Below are positions 34,305 through 43,913 of a stretch of DNA of 64,000 nt, one piece after another. The translations under genes were made by a program, and so were the position numbers. The notes under the pieces were generated by a model. That model saw only the letters and a list, made by a program, of their open reading frames with translations. It did not search any database and was not told the origin of the DNA. Each line of letters starts with the position of its first letter. Position 1 is the first letter of the stretch. The stretch is from NCBI RefSeq assembly GCF_031180965.1, contig NZ_JAPSLH010000024.1:1-64000 (forward strand), read 5' to 3'. Origin of the DNA: Chelativorans sp. GTDB lineage: Bacteria > Pseudomonadota > Alphaproteobacteria > Rhizobiales > Rhizobiaceae.

Positions 34305-35231
34305 TCATCTCGACGGTCGCTCTTCTGAATTTCGCGTCATATACTTGGGCAATGCTGCGGCCAGCGCATCAATGGCAACGCGGACCTTCAATGGTAAGTG
34401 AGCTGTCTGCAGCCAAAGTGCGTAGGCATCGTAAAGAAATCGTGGCTCCTCGGGCAGTAGTTCGACCAGCGCGCCAGCCAGAATGCGCTCACGAGCCAGC
34501 CAATAGGGCAGCCAGGCCAACCCCATACCGGCAGCTGCGGCATCAGCGACGGCGTCGAGATCGTCGAGCCGCAACCGGTTGGGCGGCGTAACCGCCACCG
34601 CAGGCTGGCCGTCGCGCGGAAACAGCCACGGCGGAACAGGGCCCGACCGTCGGTAGACGACAGCATGATGATTGCTTAAGTCCTCGATCTGCTGCGGCCG
34701 GCCATGCCTCTCAAGATACGCCGGCGACGCACAGACCACCATACACTGGCGCGCGACGCGACGCGCCATCACCCCAGCCTTGTCCTCCAGGCTGCCGGTC
34801 CGGATGGCAAGATCTTGGCCATCCTCCGCAAGGTCGACGATGCCATCGTTGAAGGACAAGTCAAGTTCAAGTGCAGGATATTGCCGCGCGAGTTCCAACA
34901 GGACGGGGGCAACGCAGCGCCGGCCGAAGTGCACCGGCATGGTGACACGTAGCTTTCCGCGCGGCGCGGCGAATTGATCGGCCGCGAGTGCGTCAGCAGC
35001 TTCGGCTTCGGCGAGCACCACCCGGCAGCGCTCATAGTAGGCGCGTCCAAACTCAGTGAGGCTTTGCCGGCGCGTGGTCCGGTTGATGAGACGCATGCCG
35101 AGCCGCTCTTCAAGGAAACGGACATGCTTGCCGACCATCGGTCCCGACAAATCGAGCGCCGCCGCAGCCGCCGCGAACGAGCCGAGGTCGGCGGCTTTGA
35201 CGAACACAGCCATGCTGGCGAGGCGATCCAT
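34305..35231 (-). CDS. LysR-family transcriptional regulator
   Basis: A 308-residue regulator. The helix-turn-helix lies in MAVFVKAADLGSFAAAAAALDLSGPMVGKHVRFLEERLGMRLINRTTR at the N-terminus. The remaining 200 residues form the two-lobed effector domain (VTMPVHFGRR, LDLSFNDGIVDLAEDGQDLAIR). It is divergent from the quinone-oxidoreductase-like gene at 35341 with a 109-base gap, the classical layout for LysR control of a neighbouring target. Confidence 0.88.
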   Translation of the reverse strand: MDRLASMAVFVKAADLGSFAAAAAALDLSGPMVGKHVRFLEERLGMRLINRTTRRQSLTEFGRAYYERCRVVLAEAEAADALAADQFAAPRGKLRVTMPVHFGRRCVAPVLLELARQYPALELDLSFNDGIVDLAEDGQDLAIRTGSLEDKAGVMARRVARQCMVVCASPAYLERHGRPQQIEDLSNHHAVVYRRSGPVPPWLFPRDGQPAVAVTPPNRLRLDDLDAVADAAAAGMGLAWLPYWLARERILAGALVELLPEEPRFLYDAYALWLQTAHLPLKVRVAIDALAAALPKYMTRNSEERPSR

Positions 35232-35340
35232 GATTCAAAACCAATGGTTCCGACTGTCTTGCGGCTTCAGCTGTTTATTTGATTTTTTCCTGCCGGCATA
35301 GATCGTTCATTCAATTCAATCATTTTGGAGTTGTAGCCCG

Positions 35341-36330
35341 ATGGTTCGCGTCATTCGCGTTCACGAACATGGTGGTCCGGAGGTTCTGCGCATTGAAAAT
35401 ATCGCTGTCGCAGGGCCCGGTCGAGGGGAGGTTCAGATCCGGGTCAAGGCGCTGGGTCTGAACCGGGCCGACGTTCTGCTGCGAAGGGGGACCTATATCG
35501 AGACGCCGACATTCCCGTCCGGCCTCGGCCTCGAGGCCGCTGGCGTTGTCGAAACGGTGGGCGAGAACGTGGGCGGTTTCGCGCCCGGCGACGCCGTCAG
35601 CGTGGTGCCGCCGATATCGATGGCTCGCTGGCCGGCCTATGGTGAGCTTGCCACTTTTCCCGCAGAACTGGTCGTCAGGCACCCGCCGTCCCTTACCTGG
35701 GAAGAGGCCGCGGCAGTCTGGATGCCATATCTCACCGCCTACGGCGCATTGATCGATATCGCCAAACTTCACGGTGAAGACTTTGTTGTCATCACCGCGG
35801 CATCCAGCAGTGTTGGTCTTGCCGCGATCCAGATCGCCAATGTGATCGGCGCGACCGCGATCGCAGTCACACGGAAATCTGCCAAAAAGCAGGCTCTGCT
35901 CGATTTCGGCGCTACCCATGTCGTCGTTTCTGAGGAGGAGGACTTGGAAGCCCGGCTGAAGGACATCGCCGGCACGCAAGGTGTGCGCGTCGTGTTCGAT
36001 GCCGTGGGTGGCCCGATCTTCGAACCTCTGACGGCGTCGATGTCACGCGGTGGCATACTCATCGAATATGGCGGCTTGAGCGCCGAGCCTACGCCCTTCC
36101 CGCTGTTCGCCGTGCTGAGCAAGACTTTGACGTTGCGTGGTTACCTCGTTCACGAGGTCGTCGGCGATCGGACGCGGCTGGAGGCCGCCAAGGCTTTCAT
36201 CCTCGAAGGACTGGAAACGGGCGCCCTTAAGCCTGTCATCGCCAGGACCTTTCCCTTCGACCAGATCGTCGAGGCGCACCGCTTCCTGGAGTCGAACGAA
36301 CAGCTCGGCAAGATCGTCGTGACCGTTTGA
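35341..36330 (+). CDS. Zinc-independent medium-chain dehydrogenase/reductase (quinone oxidoreductase type)
   Basis: A 329-residue enzyme. The N-terminal GroES-like domain has VQIRVKALGLNRADVLLRRG and SGLGLEAAGVVETVG. The Rossmann domain has ITAASSSVGLAAIQIA near residue 150 and VFDAVGGP near 220. Zinc-binding Cys residues are lacking, so it belongs to the NADPH quinone or enoyl reductase type. It is probably induced through the divergent LysR regulator and may reduce quinones or reactive enones. Confidence 0.88.
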   Translation: MVRVIRVHEHGGPEVLRIENIAVAGPGRGEVQIRVKALGLNRADVLLRRGTYIETPTFPSGLGLEAAGVVETVGENVGGFAPGDAVSVVPPISMARWPAYGELATFPAELVVRHPPSLTWEEAAAVWMPYLTAYGALIDIAKLHGEDFVVITAASSSVGLAAIQIANVIGATAIAVTRKSAKKQALLDFGATHVVVSEEEDLEARLKDIAGTQGVRVVFDAVGGPIFEPLTASMSRGGILIEYGGLSAEPTPFPLFAVLSKTLTLRGYLVHEVVGDRTRLEAAKAFILEGLETGALKPVIARTFPFDQIVEAHRFLESNEQLGKIVVTV

Positions 36331-36406
36331 CCGATCATGTTCGCTCTCGGTCCGTGAACACCTGGGCCAAGGGCAGGAATCACCAGGCGAAGCTTTATTC
36401 CGGATC

Positions 36407-36577
36407 GGGGCCGAATGCAGGCCGTCCGGTTTTGGTTCGGATTAAGAGATAGCTGCCGTTCGGCTAGCGACCTCATTGTCGCTGCTTGGGTTATTTCTCA
36501 CACAGCCCGAAAACCTGCCGTTCTTTTTGCTCCGGACGCAGAGCGGGAGCATAAGGTGCCGGTCTGCTCTTCGGTTA
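36407..36577. repeat. Intergenic repeat, right copy
   Basis: Counterpart of 31868-32040, direct orientation. The two copies bracket ArsR, SRPBCC, cold-shock, LysR and oxidoreductase genes. The core GCGACCTCATTGTCGC can form a GCGAC/GTCGC hairpin. The remaining gap up to 36817 shows no gene. Confidence 0.5.
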
Positions 36578-36817
36578 AAGTCCCGGTAAGCGCCGCTCAG
36601 CTGGGCAACCGCTGCGGTGTAAATTCGGCGCTAAAGGGTCCCTACTGTGCCTACGAACCAGTCGTAGGCATCGCTCTATGGTAGGTCTTTTCCCGTTGGA
36701 TGGTCGAATCAAGGCTCTTCGCATGGATATAATCGGCACTCAGAAATCTGGACTTTTTCGAGAGGCGATGTCGAGAGTCTAACCTGCAGCGCCATTCGGA
36801 AAGCGCCGGCTCACCGC

Positions 36818-37576
36818 GTGCGTGACTATATGGACCTCGCAACCAAGGTAGCCGAGCTTCAATTTCGAAATCGTGATTTTGTCCTGATGTTCCGCGGCCA
36901 ATCAGGCGATTATAAGAACCGCCTCAGATACACTTCCCTTAAGCCGACATTGCTCAGGGGCTCGCAGTCGAACGTGGTTCCGACTCACACCGTGATCGAC
37001 AAACGCTTTGCAAAGCTGATTGTTGCCGAGCAAGCGCTGATCGAGGAATATGAAGAGCGACAGTTGCTTGGCCGCGAGCGCCTCGCGCGCCAACGTATCC
37101 TTCGTTGGGCCATATTGCAGCACTATGAAATCTGCAAGACGCCGCTCCTGGATGTGACGCAGTCGTTGCGCATTGCTGCATCCTTTGCCTCGCTCGATGC
37201 CGAAGGCGAAGCTTATGTTTTCGTCCTCGGCATCCCGAGCATCAGCGGTGCGATCACTGCGAGTGCTGAGGCAGGTCTACAGATCGTTCGGCTCGCGAGC
37301 GTCTGCCCGCCGTCGGCGGTGCGTCCGCATATCCAGGAAGGATATCTCCTCGGTGAATATCCGGAGTGCGCGAGCGCCGAGCAGAAGCTTCTCTACTCAC
37401 ACGCGGAAATGGATTTCGGGCGGCGCCTCATTGCTAAGTTCAGCTTCGATCCTGTTCGTTTTTGGCAGAAGAGCGGCCGCTTTCCTCAGGTCGTCCGAAG
37501 CGCGCTTTACCCGTCAGCGTCGCATGATCCAATGTGCGCGCTCGCCGAGGCGGTTAAGAAAGCGATCAGAAGCTGA
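36818..37576 (+). CDS. FRG-domain protein
   Basis: A 252-residue protein. The FRG motif is present at residue 27 (LMFRGQSGDYKN) with SLKPTLLRG soon after. The core continues WAILQHYEICKTPLLDVTQSLRIAASFAS near residue 96. FRG domains resemble ADP-ribosyltransferase folds and are frequent in phage-defence and toxin loci; target unknown. The start is uncertain: GTG 36818 or ATG 36830. A gap of 276 bases separates it from the OLD-type gene, so it need not be in the same operon, but the setting suggests a shared defence island. Confidence 0.8.
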   Translation: MRDYMDLATKVAELQFRNRDFVLMFRGQSGDYKNRLRYTSLKPTLLRGSQSNVVPTHTVIDKRFAKLIVAEQALIEEYEERQLLGRERLARQRILRWAILQHYEICKTPLLDVTQSLRIAASFASLDAEGEAYVFVLGIPSISGAITASAEAGLQIVRLASVCPPSAVRPHIQEGYLLGEYPECASAEQKLLYSHAEMDFGRRLIAKFSFDPVRFWQKSGRFPQVVRSALYPSASHDPMCALAEAVKKAIRS

Positions 37577-37852
37577 CAGCAGCTATTTCGAAACAAGAGA
37601 CCACCTTGACGGTATGGCCATCCCGATATTGAGCCGACCGCTACTGACGCGCGCAAGACGCCCTTGGCGACCCAAATGACCTTGAAGACGGACGCTCGTT
37701 GAGCAAGTCGATCGGAAGCGAGGTCTAGCCTGCGGACCAGCGTTCGCTTTGGGGCCGGCTGCGGACCGGCAACTTTCAGCAGCTAAGGCGGGCTACTGTT
37801 TTCGTGTGAGTCAGGCTAAATGCTACACTAAGCTGTGGTTTGAGGGGCTGAG

Positions 37853-40140
37853 ATGCATATTGCTCATCTTGAAATCGCGAATTTTCGAAAATTGCTTTCG
37901 GTACGGATCGACCTGGCCGACAAGACCACGCTTCTTGTTGGCGCAAACAACAGCGGAAAGACCTCGGCCATGCTTGCGCTCCGCCGCTTTCTTACCAAAC
38001 GCGGCAGGACTTTCGAGAAGTACGACCTGACACTTTGCCACTGGGCCGGCATCGACGCCCTTGGACAAACTTGGATCGACGCCGAGGGAGCGGAGCCTCC
38101 GGACCTTGAGATGGACGCCTGGGTACCGTTCCTGCCTGTCCTCGACATCTGGTTCAACGTCGCCCCCAACGAACTGCACTTCGTAAGCAAGCTGGTACCC
38201 AAGCTCGACTGGACCGGCGGCAGACTCGGCGTGCGGTTGCGGCTCGAGCCGAAGGATATTCCGGCGCTCCATAAGGAATTCATGGAATCGTTCGCGAACG
38301 CGCAGAAGATGAAGGCCGCGATCCCAGCCCCGAGCGCCGAGCCCAGCGCGGCTCCCGCACGTGCCCCGAAGCTGACCCTGTGGCCGAGGTCGCTGATGGA
38401 TTTCTTGGAGCGACGCCTCAACGCGCATTTCGAGGTACGAGCTTACACGCTCGATCCGGATAAACTTGTCGAGCCCATTAACTCCTTGGCTCAACCCCAG
38501 CAGCTCATTGCCGGCATCCCGCCACATGAAGGCGACCCGCTTGCCGGCCTCATCCGGGTCGATGAGATCAGCGCGCAGCGGGGAATTGGCGAAGCCCATC
38601 GCGGCGACGACGAAGAGGGCGTATCATCGCCCGGAGGCCAAAGGCTTTCCGATCAGGTACGTGCCTACTACAGGCGGCACCTCGATCCATCGGAGCACCC
38701 CGATCCGGCCGATATCGGCGCGCTGCAGGCGATCGAAGAAGCGCAGGACGCGTTCGACCTGAAGCTTACGGAGAGTTTCAAGGATGCCTTCACCGAAGTT
38801 GAAACGATGGGCTATCCAGGGATCACCGATCCCAAGCCGCATGTCTCAACCCGGCTGAAACCCGTCGATGGCCTCAACCACCAGGCCGCCATTTCTTTCC
38901 AGGTGGACGTAGTGAAGGGGGATGGCGCGGTCGTGCCGGTGCTGCGATTGCCCGAGGGAAACAACGGCCTGGGGTACCAAAACCTCATCTCGATGATCTT
39001 CCGGCTGATGAGCTTCCGGGCCGCCTGGATGCGGGTGGGGAAAGCTGCCAAGGCACCGGATGCGGGCCAGTTGGAGCCCCTGCACCTCGTTCTGGTCGAG
39101 GAGCCGGAGGCACATCTGCACGCCCAGGTCCAGCAAGTCTTCATCAAGAAGGCCTACGAGGTTCTGCGAGCGCATGTAGACTTGGGAGACAACCCAGCGC
39201 TGTGTACGCAACTAGTCGTCAGCACGCATTCGAGCCATGTCGCCCATGAGACCTCCTACGACTGCTTGCGCTACTTCCGGCGCCTGCCGGCGGGTGTGAA
39301 CAAGGTGCAGATCCCGACCTCCGTGGTGATCAACCTGACCAATGCGTTCGGCGACGAGAGTGAAACCAAGCGCTTCGTCACGCGCTACCTTAGGGCGCAG
39401 CCTCCGATGTGTTCTTTGCCGACGCCGTGATACTGGTTGAAGGCTCCGCCGAGCGGATGTTCCTGCCCAATTTCATCGCGCGAGACTATGCCCGCGTGAA
39501 CCAGGGCTATGTGAGCATGCTGGAGGTCGGCGGCAGCCACGCGCATCGGTTGAAGCCACTGATCGATCTTCTCGGTATTACCACCCTCATCATTACCGAC
39601 CTCGACGCCCAGTTGGGCGAGGCCGTGCAGCCGAAGGTCGGCGAAGGCCAGGTCACCAACAACGATACGCTCAAATCGTGGTGGCCCAAGAAAACCGAGA
39701 TCGACGAGTTACTCGCGCCTGGTATCGACAAGGTGCTAAAGCAGACTGCCCTGCATGAAGTGCGCGTGGCCTACCAGACGCCGATCGATGTCGTCTGGCC
39801 CGAAGGCGCACCAACCCAGACGGCTATGCCCTACACCTTCGAGGACGCGCTCGCGTTCACCAACATGAAGTTCTTCTCCGAGCTCGAGGGTATCGGCCTT
39901 GTCGCCAAGTTCAGAGAGGCAATATCCGGTTCGGCAAGTGTGGCCGAGACCGGGGCGAAGCTCTTCCAGGCGCTTCGCAAAGGCGTAAAGGCCGAGTTCG
40001 CGCTCAACGTACTGGGGGCAGAGGGCTTCGACAAGCTCGCTGTGCCTGCCTACATCGCCGACGGACTTGCGTGGCTGAACGGGCAACTCGAGAAAAAGCA
40101 GATCGAGGTGCTGTCCACTGACCTGGGAGGCGACAAATGA
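37853..40140 (+). pseudogene. OLD-family ATPase / TOPRIM nuclease (GajA-like), one frameshift
   Basis: Two frames (37853-39430 and 39409-40140) make one protein of about 760 residues. The first has Walker A GANNSGKT at residue 30 and Walker B VLVEEPEAHLH near 416. The second begins FFADAVILVEGSAERMFLP, the first TOPRIM acid, then LIITDLDAQ, the metal-binding pair. Relatives read through this join without a break; here one base seems lost near 39395-39408 (RYLRA joins ASDVFFADA). OLD enzymes cut DNA in an ATP-controlled way. The UvrD-like helicase gene overlaps the end by 4 bases, the GajA-GajB order of Gabija. With the shift the nuclease part is lost unless the base is a sequencing error. Confidence 0.75.
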
Positions 40141-42046
40141 TTGCCGATCAGCTGGACGACGGTCAGCGGGACAAGAGGGCGGATGAGCTTATCCGGGGAT
40201 GCCTAAACCTGGACACGCCGCAAAGCTTCTTCCTTTTCGCAGGCGCGGGTTCGGGCAAGACGCGGTCGCTCGTCGATGCGGTCAATCATGTCCTGTCGAC
40301 CCCGAGCGGCAAGCGCTTAGCACTGGCGAGGCAGAAGGTTGGCGTTATCACCTATACGAATGCTGCATGCGACGAGATTGCCAGCCGTCTCAAATATGAC
40401 GCGCGGGTGGACATCTCGACCATCCACGCCTTCGCATGGTCGATGATTAGCGGATACAACGATGACATCCGGATGTGGGTCAAGGCCAATCTCGAAACCC
40501 GGATTGCTGAGCTTGAACAACAGATTGCCGGCACGAAAAATCAAGCCACAAAGACGCACCAGGACCGCGTCCGCTCCCTCGCGAGCAAGCGCCGGAGGCT
40601 AGCTGCCCTGTCGGGAGTGAAAAAGTTCATTTACAGCCCTACCGGTGACAACCAGACGCGCGACGCGCTCAATCACGCCGAGGTCATCTCGATTACTTCG
40701 GAGTTCCTGACGAATAAGCGGCTCCTGCAGTTGCTACTCATCTCGAGGTATCCGTTCCTCTTGGTCGATGAGAGCCAGGACACCAACCGGCACCTTATGA
40801 ACGCCTTGCTCACGGTACAGGCCGCGCATACCCGGACATTCGCGCTGGGCCTGCTTGGTGACACCATGCAGCGTATCTATGCGGACGGTAAGGTCGATCT
40901 GGGCAAGAACCTGCCGGGCTGGGTATTTCCCCAGAAGGTTATGAACCATCGCTGTCCACACCGGGTCATCAGGCTCATCAATCGAATTCGTGCCGATGCG
41001 GATGGCCTCGTGCAGGAAGGGCGGCGCGAAAAGCCCGAAGGGTTTGTCAGGCTATTCGCTCTTCCCGCATCCGTTCCGGACAAGATGATGGCGGAACGGC
41101 TGATCGCCCAGAAGATGTCGGAAGTGACTGGCGACCCGGCCTGGGCCTCAGCGGAGCGTGACTTCAAGACACTCACACTCGAACACCACATGGCGGCCGT
41201 CCGCTTCGGCTTTGCCCGGATGTTCGAGCCGATCTATGCCGAGGACAGGCTGCAGACGTCGCTGCTCGAGGGAACATCGGCACTCTTCGCTTCTTCAGCA
41301 AGGAGGTCTTGCCGCTCGTCAAGGCGCTCCGTGCCGAGGATGACTTCGCCGTGGCAGCGGTGGTGCGGAAGTTTTCGCCACTGCTCGATCCCGCCGCGCT
41401 CAAGGCAACCCAGGAAAAGCAGATGGAGCAGCTAAAGCGCGCCAACGAGGCGGCCCGTAGCCTGAAAGCCATCGTAGACAGCGCGCAGAACCCAACGTTC
41501 CGAGACGTACTCCAGGAAGTTGCTCGAACCGGTCTCTTCACCGTTCCGGACGCGTTGCTTCCCTTTGCGCAGCCCGACGATCCCGGAGTTGTGGATCAAG
41601 AGCCGAGCGATGGTGGGCCGCCCGAGGTCTTTGATACCTCCGAGACAGCCGCGTGGCGGAGCATGCTGGCTTCGCCGTTCGACCAGATAGAGGCTTATGA
41701 CCAGTACGTGAGCGGGCGATCGCCATTCGGCACGCATCAAGGGGTCAAGGGGCTGGAGTTTCCTCGGGTCATGGTCGTCATCAGTGACGATGAAGCACGA
41801 GGGTTCCTGTTCAAGTACGATAAGCTTTTCGGCCTCGAGCAAAAAAGCGCTACCGATCTGAAGCGAGAAGCAAGCGGCGAGGAAACAAGTATCGATCGGA
41901 CCCGGCGGCTCTTCTACGTCACCTGCAGCCGTGCCGAAGAGAGCCTTGCCATTGTGTGCTACACCTCGAATCCGCAGGGGCTGGTGAACACCGTCATTTC
42001 GCGCGGGTGGTTCGACGGTACCGAAGCGTCGGTGTTTGCCCTGTAA
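40137..42046 (+). pseudogene. UvrD/Rep-type helicase (GajB-like), one frameshift
   Basis: Superfamily 1 helicase motifs appear in order: motif I GAGSGKT at residue 36, TNAACDEIASRL (Ia), STIHAF, motif II LVDESQDT near 207, GDTMQRIYADG (III) and NHRCPHRVIRLI (IV). A shift near 41275-41285 moves to a second frame (FFSKEVLPLVKALRAEDD) that holds the rest: THQGVKGLEFPRVMVV (V) and RRLFYVTCSRAEESLAIVCY (VI). Total length would be about 636 residues. Its ATG overlaps the nuclease gene stop, so the two are co-translated. In Gabija the helicase partner senses DNA ends or nucleotide depletion and activates the nuclease. Both partners being frameshifted suggests a dead system or sequence errors. Confidence 0.75.
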
Positions 42047-42291
42047 ATTGTTTGGTCGCCAACCGACATGCGATCGCATCTACTAAAATACGTCGGTCTC
42101 GCTTCCGAGTAGGGATAGTTTGGTCGGCAAAGCCGTCTGGGTCACAGGCGTCCGCTTGTGGCGCAAACGTGCAGGATCCGCAGTGTGTGTGCACGTCCGC
42201 TTGTCCGCTTCTGGGTTGCGGTTGTGCTCCGATCAGTGTCTGACTTCGGGCGCGAAGCGGTCGTTACCGTCTTGATCGGCGGATCTTTGTC

Positions 42292-42528
42292 TCACGCTCG
42301 GCGTGCGAGCCGCACGCCTGGCCCTCCGCCATTCTCTGGAATGAACTCGACACCAGCCGCCTGGAGAGAAAGCACAAGGGCCTGGACGATCGATGCGGAT
42401 ACCGATCCTGCATCCCGCTCTGCCTGCACAATAGTCCGCAAACTTACCTTCGATAGATCCGCCAATTCTTGCTGAGAAATATCGAGAAGTGCACGGGCAG
42501 CGCGAATTTGAGCGGGGGTCACTTTCAT
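42292..42528 (-). CDS. Small XRE-family regulator of the left integration module
   Basis: A 78-residue helix-turn-helix protein: TPAQIRAARALLDISQQELADLSKVSLRTIVQAE, then a tail GVEFIPENGGGPGVRL. The start is ATG 42528; an upstream extension overlaps the promoter of the divergent gene. The same tail occurs in the regulator of the right module (48679-48906). It probably represses the divergent 42650 gene and itself through TTTGC-N9-GCAAA, which lies over that promoter. Confidence 0.85.
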   Translation of the reverse strand: MKVTPAQIRAARALLDISQQELADLSKVSLRTIVQAERDAGSVSASIVQALVLSLQAAGVEFIPENGGGPGVRLARRA

Positions 42529-42544
42529 TGTCCACGTGATCTCG

Positions 42545-42563
42545 TTTGCACAAAAAGCGCAAA
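42545..42563. promoter_or_regulatory. Inverted repeat TTTGC-N9-GCAAA over the -35 region
   Basis: Perfect 5-base arms spanning the -35 box and spacer of the promoter at 42546-42575. Likely operator of the divergent XRE regulator. Confidence 0.45.
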
Positions 42564-42575
42564 TCTGCCTATAAT
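42546..42575 (+). promoter_or_regulatory. Sigma-70-type promoter of the left Tat-like protein gene
   Basis: TTGCAC, 18 bases, then TATAAT. This is close to consensus and 75 bases before ATG 42650. Transcription would start at about 42583, at the edge of the GCTGCTG inverted repeat. Confidence 0.6.
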
Positions 42576-42583
42576 GCGAAAAG

Positions 42584-42616
42584 GCTGCTGAAGGTGTTCT
42601 GACCACCGCCAGCAGC
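42584..42616. promoter_or_regulatory. Conserved inverted repeat in the 5' leader (left module)
   Basis: GCTGCTGAAGGTG and CACCGCCAGCAGC form imperfect arms (11 of 13 pair) around 7 bases. The equivalent gene of the right module has a 33-base repeat of the same length and sequence type at 48570-48602, also just ahead of the ribosome site AAGGAGCTCGGATC. It could be an operator or an RNA hairpin in the leader. Confidence 0.55.
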
Positions 42617-42649
42617 TTAACCACAACCAAGCTTCAAGGAGCTCGGATC

Positions 42650-43351
42650 ATGGCTGATTCCGACAATACCACGAGTTTGTCTTTCGTCACCCGCAGGCGA
42701 GTGCTTGCTGGATCGGTTATCGCGGCCGGTACATGGGCGTCTCCGGGCAATGCACTTGCCCACTTCTCCGCGGTGGAGCAGGAGCTTTTGGACCCGGCGC
42801 TTGCGCTTTGGCGCGAATGGGAGATCGCGCACAGGCTCGCGGAGCGGCTTTGCCGCAAGCAACAGCGTCTGGAAACGAAGCTGGCGAGGAGCATCGGTTT
42901 TCCGCGGGTTATCGTCTCCCTGCCTGACGGTGAGCGCGTCACCGTCCATTCTGTCGATGAGCTCGATGAGCTGTTTGACCAGAATCCTGGTTTCTACGCG
43001 ATCCGTGCGAAGGCAGAAGCGGAATTCGCGGCTCACCAGGCTCGATGGGACGCCGCCGACGCGGAGGTTGGCTATTCCGCTGCCCTCCGCGCCGAGCGGG
43101 AAGCTGGAGAGCAGGCGGCGGAGCTGCTGGAGGCGTTGGCAGTAACACCCGCAACATCGCTCGCGGGCATTGCCGGCAAGCTGGATGCCGTGCTGCGCTC
43201 GGGAGAGGCGTGGGAGGATTGTTCCGAATTTCCCTGGCCACAAATCAGATCCGCGCTCAACGACTTGGTTCGCGTGGGCGAACATTTGGCGCCGGGCCAA
43301 TTCTTTCCCAGTGCGCGGAGGCGGCGTGCGCGGCAATGTTCCGAAGGATAG
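42650..43351 (+). CDS. Unknown protein with twin-arginine-like N-terminus (left module)
   Basis: A 233-residue protein not matched to any family I know. It opens MADSDNTTSLSFVTRRRVLAG followed by a hydrophobic, Ala/Gly-rich run, like a Tat signal with cleavage near NALAH. The mature part is helical and charged: ERLCRKQQRLETKLAR, an acidic segment with VTVHS, KAEAEFAAHQARWDAAD, and a tail FPSARRRRARQ. The right module has a paralogue (47854-48534) with clear identity throughout. It lies between a divergent XRE gene and the recombinase gene, behind a strong promoter. Role unknown; it may also be a cytoplasmic factor whose RRR motif is coincidental. Confidence 0.7.
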   Translation: MADSDNTTSLSFVTRRRVLAGSVIAAGTWASPGNALAHFSAVEQELLDPALALWREWEIAHRLAERLCRKQQRLETKLARSIGFPRVIVSLPDGERVTVHSVDELDELFDQNPGFYAIRAKAEAEFAAHQARWDAADAEVGYSAALRAEREAGEQAAELLEALAVTPATSLAGIAGKLDAVLRSGEAWEDCSEFPWPQIRSALNDLVRVGEHLAPGQFFPSARRRRARQCSEG

Positions 43352-43377
43352 GCTGGGGCTCCTTCGGGGATGAGCGC

Positions 43378-43504
43378 TGTCTGCTTCCCGTCAGCAGGCC
43401 GGACCGGAACCAGCCCGTCAAGGCCGCAGCCGCTTCGCGGTGGCGCGTGCCGCGCCAGCCTTGACCGGCTGGTTCCGGCCCGGCAAAGGCTGGGGAAGCA
43501 GACA
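43378..43504 (+). repeat. 127-nt hairpin element, left module
   Basis: Outer arms TGTCTGCTTCCC and GGGAAGCAGACA, and inner arms GGAACCAGCCCGTCAAGGC and GCCTTGACCGGCTGGTTCC (one interruption), fold into one long stem. A 38-base stretch at 43410-43447 is identical, in inverted orientation, to 47761-47798 in the right module's hairpin. It begins 27 bases after the stop of the Tat-like gene. It may be a terminator-like or REP-type element, or a structured RNA. Confidence 0.7.
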
Positions 43505-43685
43505 AGGCTCCCCTCCGAGCGGCATCGCTCTCGACCTCGGCGCTCTGCGACTGCTGTGGTCACTGCGGTCCCGCAATGGCAGCACGCTCTCTGTGGCTTC
43601 GTGCAGGTTGTCCGTTGCGCACGCCGGAGCACCCGCGCTCCACGATGGCGGCGCGGAGCCACTTCCCTGGCCTTCTGCCATCATC

Positions 43686-43913
43686 ATGCTCGGCGCCATG
43701 CAGTCGGCGTCAGGCAAAAACGATCCTCGTTCGACGGACAGCACTGCGGCACCCGCCGCGCTGCCCGCGTTGGACAAAGACATGCTTGCGTTCGTTGAAG
43801 CTCTTGCAGTCGCCGACGCCAGACGCGATCATCTTGCATCGATCCGCCATCCTGCGCCGCGCGATCCCGCTTCCGAAAGCGCCGGCCAAACAAGCGAGAT
43901 GATCGACAAATGA
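43686..43913 (+). CDS. Small protein upstream of the left serine recombinase
   Basis: A 75-residue frame ending in TGA that overlaps the recombinase start (ATGA at 43910). The predicted protein has a helix around ALPALDKDMLAFVEALAVADARRDHLA and a disordered, Ser/Pro-rich tail. ATG 43686 or 43698 are both possible. The right module has a small gene in the same place. It may be an accessory or directionality factor; that is only position-based inference. Confidence 0.5.
   Translation: MLGAMQSASGKNDPRSTDSTAAPAALPALDKDMLAFVEALAVADARRDHLASIRHPAPRDPASESAGQTSEMIDK

Noticed and set aside
34034-34591. A 185-residue plus-strand gene
   Set aside because: Most of it lies opposite the LysR gene, it is Arg-rich, and it has no domain or ribosome site.
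39380-39430. Programmed ribosomal frameshift in the OLD-type gene
   Set aside because: No heptameric slippery sequence or downstream stem was seen at the join; a lost base explains it more simply.
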